A stretch of DNA of 8,648 nucleotides, taken from NCBI GenBank assembly GCA_946481425.1, contig CAMLNT010000087.1, positions 1-8,648 of the forward strand. Reading direction: 5' to 3'. The first letter of the stretch is position 1; every line of letters begins with the position of its first letter. This document shows positions 6,580-8,648 of the stretch, piece by piece. This DNA comes from an uncultured Brevundimonas sp. Its GTDB lineage: Bacteria; Pseudomonadota; Alphaproteobacteria; Caulobacterales; Caulobacteraceae. Both the position numbers and the translations under genes were made by a program. The notes under the pieces are model-generated. The model saw nothing but the letters and a program-made list of their open reading frames with translations. It had not been told where the DNA came from and did no database searches.

Positions 6580-6595
6580 GATTACGTTTGTAATC
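6580..6595. promoter_or_regulatory. Operator-like dyad 1 (BlaI/CopY-type box), promoter-proximal to the ExbB-like gene
   Basis: GATTAC (6580-6585) and GTAATC (6590-6595) form a perfect 6-bp inverted repeat with a 4-bp centre. The core reads TACG-TT-TGTA, fitting the TACR-N2-YGTA pattern related to the TACA-N2-TGTA boxes bound by CopY, MecI and BlaI. It covers the expected transcription start and lies 11 bp upstream of the start codon at 6568, immediately upstream of the ribosome site. Confidence 0.7.
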
Positions 6596-6601
6596 CACAC
6601 A

Positions 6602-6617
6602 GATTACGGACGTAAAC
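6602..6617. promoter_or_regulatory. Operator-like dyad 2 (BlaI/CopY-type box), over the -10 region
   Basis: GATTAC (6602-6607) and GTAAAC (6612-6617) repeat dyad 1 with one symmetric mismatch; the core is TACG-GA-CGTA. Its centre is exactly 22 bp from that of dyad 1, about two helical turns, so two dimers would sit on the same face of the DNA. It covers the predicted -10 element. Confidence 0.7.
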
Positions 6618-6628
6618 TTTCCTGTCAA
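6602..6628 (-). promoter_or_regulatory. Promoter of the ExbB-like/repressor operon
   Basis: On the minus strand TTGACAG (6622-6628) matches the -35 consensus TTGACGS at 6 of 7 positions. CCGTAATC (6602-6609) is a moderate -10 match (5 of 8 to GCTANAWC counting the free position) with a 12-bp spacer. Transcription would begin near 6595, inside dyad 1. The -35 contains the ymdB stop codon (TGA, 6625-6627), so the promoter is embedded in the end of the upstream gene. Both operator-like dyads would block this promoter. Confidence 0.6.
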
Positions 6629-7446
6629 GCAGTCGGCACGGTCCGGCTCAGCCGCCCGCCAACCCGGATCGGCTCGATCCGTCTGGCCAGCCCCGTGCGG
6701 TCATCCGTCTCGACGAACACCCCGCAGACCGTCGCCGGACCGGACGCCGGCGTGTACCGCCCCCCGGAAAGCCGCGTCGTAAACCGCCTGAGCGGCTCAT
6801 CCTTCTCGTTGCCGATCACACTGTCGTAGTCGCAGCAGCCGCCCGCGTCGGTCTGATAGGCCGTCCCGCCGGGCAGGATCTGGCAGTCCGCGGTCGGAAC
6901 ATGGGTGTGGGTGCCGACCACCAGGCTGGCCCGGCCGTCGCAGAAGTGGCCCATGGCCATCTTTTCCGAGGTGGCCTCGGCGTGGATGTCGACGATGACC
7001 GCATCCGCCACGACGCCCAGCGGCGCGGCGTTCAGTTCGCGCTCCGCCGCCGAGAAGGGATCGTCCATCGGGTCCATGTGCACCCGGCCCAGGATCGAGA
7101 CCACCAGCACCCGCCGGCCGTCCGGCAGGACGAAGACATCCGCTCCCCGCCCCGGCGCGTCCATAAGGGCCGGATAGTTGGCGGGCCGGAGCAGGCGCGG
7201 TTCGCGCACGATATAGGTCAGGGCCTCGCGCTGGTCCCAAGAGTGATTGCCCAGCGTCAGGCAGTCGGCGCCGGCGTCAAACAGGTCTCGCGCCGTGTTC
7301 TCGGTGATCCCGAAGCCGCCTGCGGCGTTCTCGGCGTTGACCACCACGAAGTCGAGTTTCAGCTCCCGCCGCAGGTCCGGCAGATGGTCGGTAATCCCGT
7401 CGCGGCCGGATTTCCCGACCACGTCTCCAAAGAAGGCCAAGCGCAT
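6625..7446 (-). CDS. ymdB: YmdB-family metallophosphoesterase (TIGR00282)
   Basis: The 273-residue protein matches the family of Bacillus YmdB, a cytoplasmic dinuclear metal phosphodiesterase shown to act on 2',3'-cyclic nucleotides and implicated in biofilm and development. All metal ligands are visible: FGDVVG (D8), NAENAAGG (E39, N40), TLGNHSWD (N67, H68), VDIHAEATSEK (H155) and VGTHTHVPTAD (H180, H182). The late motif YDSVIGNEKDEPLRRF (207-222) is also typical. Length is normal for the family. The ATG at 7446 directly follows the TGA of the 5-FCL gene, so the two are surely one transcript with coupled translation. A Met found in the usual YxTDxGM segment is Gly here, followed by two cysteines (GGCCD, 202-206), a small departure from the family as I recall it. 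The C-terminal tail overlaps the next operon's -35. Confidence 0.94.
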   Translation of the reverse strand: MRLAFFGDVVGKSGRDGITDHLPDLRRELKLDFVVVNAENAAGGFGITENTARDLFDAGADCLTLGNHSWDQREALTYIVREPRLLRPANYPALMDAPGRGADVFVLPDGRRVLVVSILGRVHMDPMDDPFSAAERELNAAPLGVVADAVIVDIHAEATSEKMAMGHFCDGRASLVVGTHTHVPTADCQILPGGTAYQTDAGGCCDYDSVIGNEKDEPLRRFTTRLSGGRYTPASGPATVCGVFVETDDRTGLARRIEPIRVGGRLSRTVPTA

Positions 7447-8049
7447 TCAGTCCGCCTTTCGCGCGGCGGTATAGCCGACCTCGGTCAGAACGCCATGCAG
7501 GGGAATGTCGTGGGCCTCCGCTGGGAGCCGCTCGACCGCCTGCGCGCTCCACGCGAGGCCCACACGCGCGGCCTCCGGCCGGGCCTCGAATGTCCGGTCG
7601 TAATAGCCGCCGCCCTGCCCGAGCCGCCGCCCGAAGGCATCGAAGGCCAGAAGCGGTGTGACGATCAGGTCAGGATCAAGTCGCGGCGCATCCGGAAAGG
7701 GCGCCGCCGAGCCGACGAGGTCTGGCCGCAAAGCCTGTCCCGCCGTCCAGCGCCGGAACACCAGCGGGGCGTCCAGCGCCTCCACGCAGGGCAGGGCGAG
7801 GTCGCAACTCAACGCCTCCAGCGCCCGGGCCAGCGGCCCTGTGTCGATCTCCGCCCCGCGCGGGCGATAGAGGGCGACCGTCAGCCGGCGTCCTCGCCGG
7901 GCCTCCTCCCCCCAGCCGGCCTCACGCCCGAACAGGGCGTCCAGCATCGCCACCGCATGCGTCGCCGCGCGCACCGCCGCGCCCGGATCGCTGACGGATA
8001 GCGCCTTCCGGTGGGCGCGCGCCTGCGCGCGAAGGTCGACCTTCGACAT
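7447..8049 (-). CDS. 5-formyltetrahydrofolate cyclo-ligase (5-FCL, MTHFS)
   Basis: The enzyme converts 5-formyltetrahydrofolate and ATP to 5,10-methenyltetrahydrofolate, returning stored folate to one-carbon metabolism in the cytoplasm. The 200-residue protein has the basic N-terminal segment LRAQARAHRKALS (6-18), ALYRPRGAEIDT (59-70), and the diagnostic LLAFDAFGRRLGQGGGYYDR (133-152). It ends with a VERLPAEAHDIPLHGVLTE segment (172-190) typical of the family, in which the HDIP part is conserved. Start choice: ATG ATG occurs at 8052 and 8049. GAAG upstream is five bases from the second, so 8049 is preferred; the product differs by one Met. The gene lies just downstream of a probable 6S RNA on the same strand, the arrangement of ssrS-ygfA in many proteobacteria. 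Its stop abuts the ymdB start. Known as fau or ygfA in E. coli. Confidence 0.95.
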   Translation of the reverse strand: MSKVDLRAQARAHRKALSVSDPGAAVRAATHAVAMLDALFGREAGWGEEARRGRRLTVALYRPRGAEIDTGPLARALEALSCDLALPCVEALDAPLVFRRWTAGQALRPDLVGSAAPFPDAPRLDPDLIVTPLLAFDAFGRRLGQGGGYYDRTFEARPEAARVGLAWSAQAVERLPAEAHDIPLHGVLTEVGYTAARKAD

Positions 8050-8069
8050 CATCGCTTCAGTGTAGGGGA

Positions 8070-8244
8070 AGGGTGGCGGCGCCGCGAGGACCGGTCGGGA
8101 CAGTTCAACTCCCTCGACCTGGATAACCAGGTGGGCGCCGTGTGCCTGGGCCCTCGAGCCCTGACAGGGACAGCTCCCTTCGAGACAATTAAGGTCGCTG
8201 GAATAAGTCGCCCTCTCGGGAACCGCAGCAACCGCCGGGACCCA
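8070..8244 (-). ncRNA. ssrS: Probable 6S RNA upstream of 5-FCL
   Basis: The 235-nt gap between 5-FCL and mnmA holds a structured leftward RNA. A closing stem pairs GGCGG-UU-GCUGC (minus strand of 8225-8236) with GCGGC-G-CCGCC (8075-8085), and can extend with GGGU/ACCC. The middle contains long weakly paired arms and an apical hairpin ACCUGG-UUAU-CCAGGU (8117-8132). A long rod with a central bubble is the 6S architecture, which mimics an open promoter and sequesters housekeeping RNA polymerase. Synteny is the main support: 6S RNA directly precedes the 5-FCL gene in many gamma- and alphaproteobacteria. A possible -10, GCCTTATC (8246-8253), lies just upstream. Ends are approximate. I could not run a covariance model; the alternative is a structured 5-FCL leader. 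Confidence 0.7.
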
Positions 8245-8245
8245 A

Positions 8246-8253
8246 GATAAGGC
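8246..8253 (-). promoter_or_regulatory. Possible -10 element for the 6S RNA
   Basis: GCCTTATC on the minus strand matches GCTANAWC at 6 of 8 positions, counting the free one, and lies at the correct distance for a start near 8240, just outside the predicted closing stem. No good -35 was found at the right spacing, so this is tentative. Confidence 0.3.
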
Positions 8254-8284
8254 TCCCGCCTCGAAAATTCCATGGGGATGCACT

Positions 8285-8648
8285 ATGTGCGCCTTCATGA
8301 CGCTGACGGAAACCAGCTGCCCGATCCCCGAGATCACCCCCCTCGCCCACGGCGACCTGGACGGGGCGATCGCGGCTGCGCGCGCGGCGGTGGGCCTTCC
8401 GGCGGGAGCCCGGGTTGTCGCGGCGATGTCCGGCGGGGTGGATTCCACCGTCGTCGCGGCCCTGCTGAAAAAGGCCGGCTACGACGTCGTGGGCGTCACG
8501 CTCCAGCTCTACGACCACGGCGCGGCGCTCAAGAAGAAGGGCGCCTGCTGTGCCGGTCAGGACATCCACGACGCCCGTCTGGCCGCCGAAATCATCGGCA
8601 TCCCGCACTATGTGCTCGACTACGAAAGCCGCTTCCGCGACGCGGTAA
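8285..8648 (+). CDS. mnmA: tRNA-specific 2-thiouridylase MnmA (N-terminal part; 3' end outside window)
   Basis: MnmA adenylates and thiolates U34 of tRNA-Lys, -Glu and -Gln in the cytoplasm. 121 codons are visible and the frame is open at the window end; full proteins are about 360-400 residues. The ATP-pyrophosphatase P-loop [15 protein letters not shown] is at 47-61, followed by [17 protein letters not shown], the [16 protein letters not shown] segment (about 85-100) and [14 protein letters not shown]. The two catalytic cysteines of E. coli MnmA (C102, C199) would lie downstream. The longer insert around the CC pair is characteristic of alphaproteobacterial members. The start at 8285 has GGGGA (8274-8278) six bases upstream; an in-frame ATG at 8297 has no such site. 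About 45 residues precede the P-loop, longer than in E. coli. It diverges from the 6S/5-FCL unit across about 40 bp. Confidence 0.95.
   Translation, partial: MCAFMTLTETSCPIPEITPLAHGDLDGAIAAARAAVGLPAGARVVAAMSGGVDSTVVAALLKKAGYDVVGVTLQLYDHGAALKKKGACCAGQDIHDARLAAEIIGIPHYVLDYESRFRDAV

Noticed and set aside
6569..6628. Longer start for the ExbB-like protein at 6628
   Set aside because: It would make both operator dyads coding and displace the signal peptide; the ATG at 6568 has its own GAGG site.
6901..8001. Rightward 366-codon open frame opposite ymdB and 5-FCL
   Set aside because: It crosses two firmly identified leftward genes and has no family features.
8053..8448. Extension of 5-FCL upstream to an in-frame ATG at 8448
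   Set aside because: It would read through the 6S RNA region and antisense to mnmA, adding 133 residues not found in 5-FCL proteins.
1..8648. CRISPR arrays, tRNA or rRNA genes, insertion sequences, attachment sites
   Set aside because: No regularly spaced direct repeats, no cloverleaf with a TTCGA-type T-arm, no transposase or integrase frame and no flanking inverted repeats were seen on reading both strands.

Overview
This window looks like chromosomal DNA from an alphaproteobacterium, most likely Caulobacterales (Brevundimonas/Caulobacter-like). By eye the base composition is roughly two-thirds G+C, with strong G/C preference at third codon positions. Several intergenic regions carry elements close to the Caulobacter housekeeping promoter consensus (TTGACGS, 10-14 bp spacer, GCTANAWC). 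The gene set is mostly core (yebC, ppa, 5-FCL, ymdB, mnmA), with a few lineage-specific or accessory genes between. Organism assignment is inference from style and gene content.

Layout from left to right. (1) The first 134 codons of yebC run leftward off the window behind a well-matched promoter. Diverging from it are a 61-residue single-pass membrane protein and ppa (family I inorganic pyrophosphatase). (2) A TPR-sulfotransferase gene points left and converges on ppa so tightly that both stop codons share one CTAG. From the other end of that gene, across 131 bp, diverges a Tat-type amidohydrolase with an unusually long N-terminal region before its RR motif. (3) chrA, a two-domain (long-chain) chromate transporter homologue, follows with its own leader containing a dyad and a strong hairpin. 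(4) Converging on chrA is a two-gene unit: a 149-residue ExbB/TolQ/MotA-like membrane protein and a 100-residue BlaI/MecI/CopY-type repressor. Its promoter overlaps two operator-like dyads placed exactly 22 bp apart. (5) The leftward folate and nucleotide block consists of a probable 6S RNA, 5-formyltetrahydrofolate cyclo-ligase and ymdB; the two genes abut as TGA-ATG. (6) The first 121 codons of mnmA (tRNA 2-thiouridylase) run rightward off the window.

The most interesting element is the ExbB-like/BlaI-like pair. It has the regulatory logic of a BlaI system (repressor plus tandem TACR-N2-YGTA boxes over the promoter). However, no BlaR1/MecR1 peptidase is present. The repressor ends about where BlaI cleavage would occur. 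The membrane partner keeps the ExbB signature glutamate but has lost both threonines expected to line the proton path. The rest is largely conserved housekeeping. All intergenic gaps are under 300 bases, and each is covered below.
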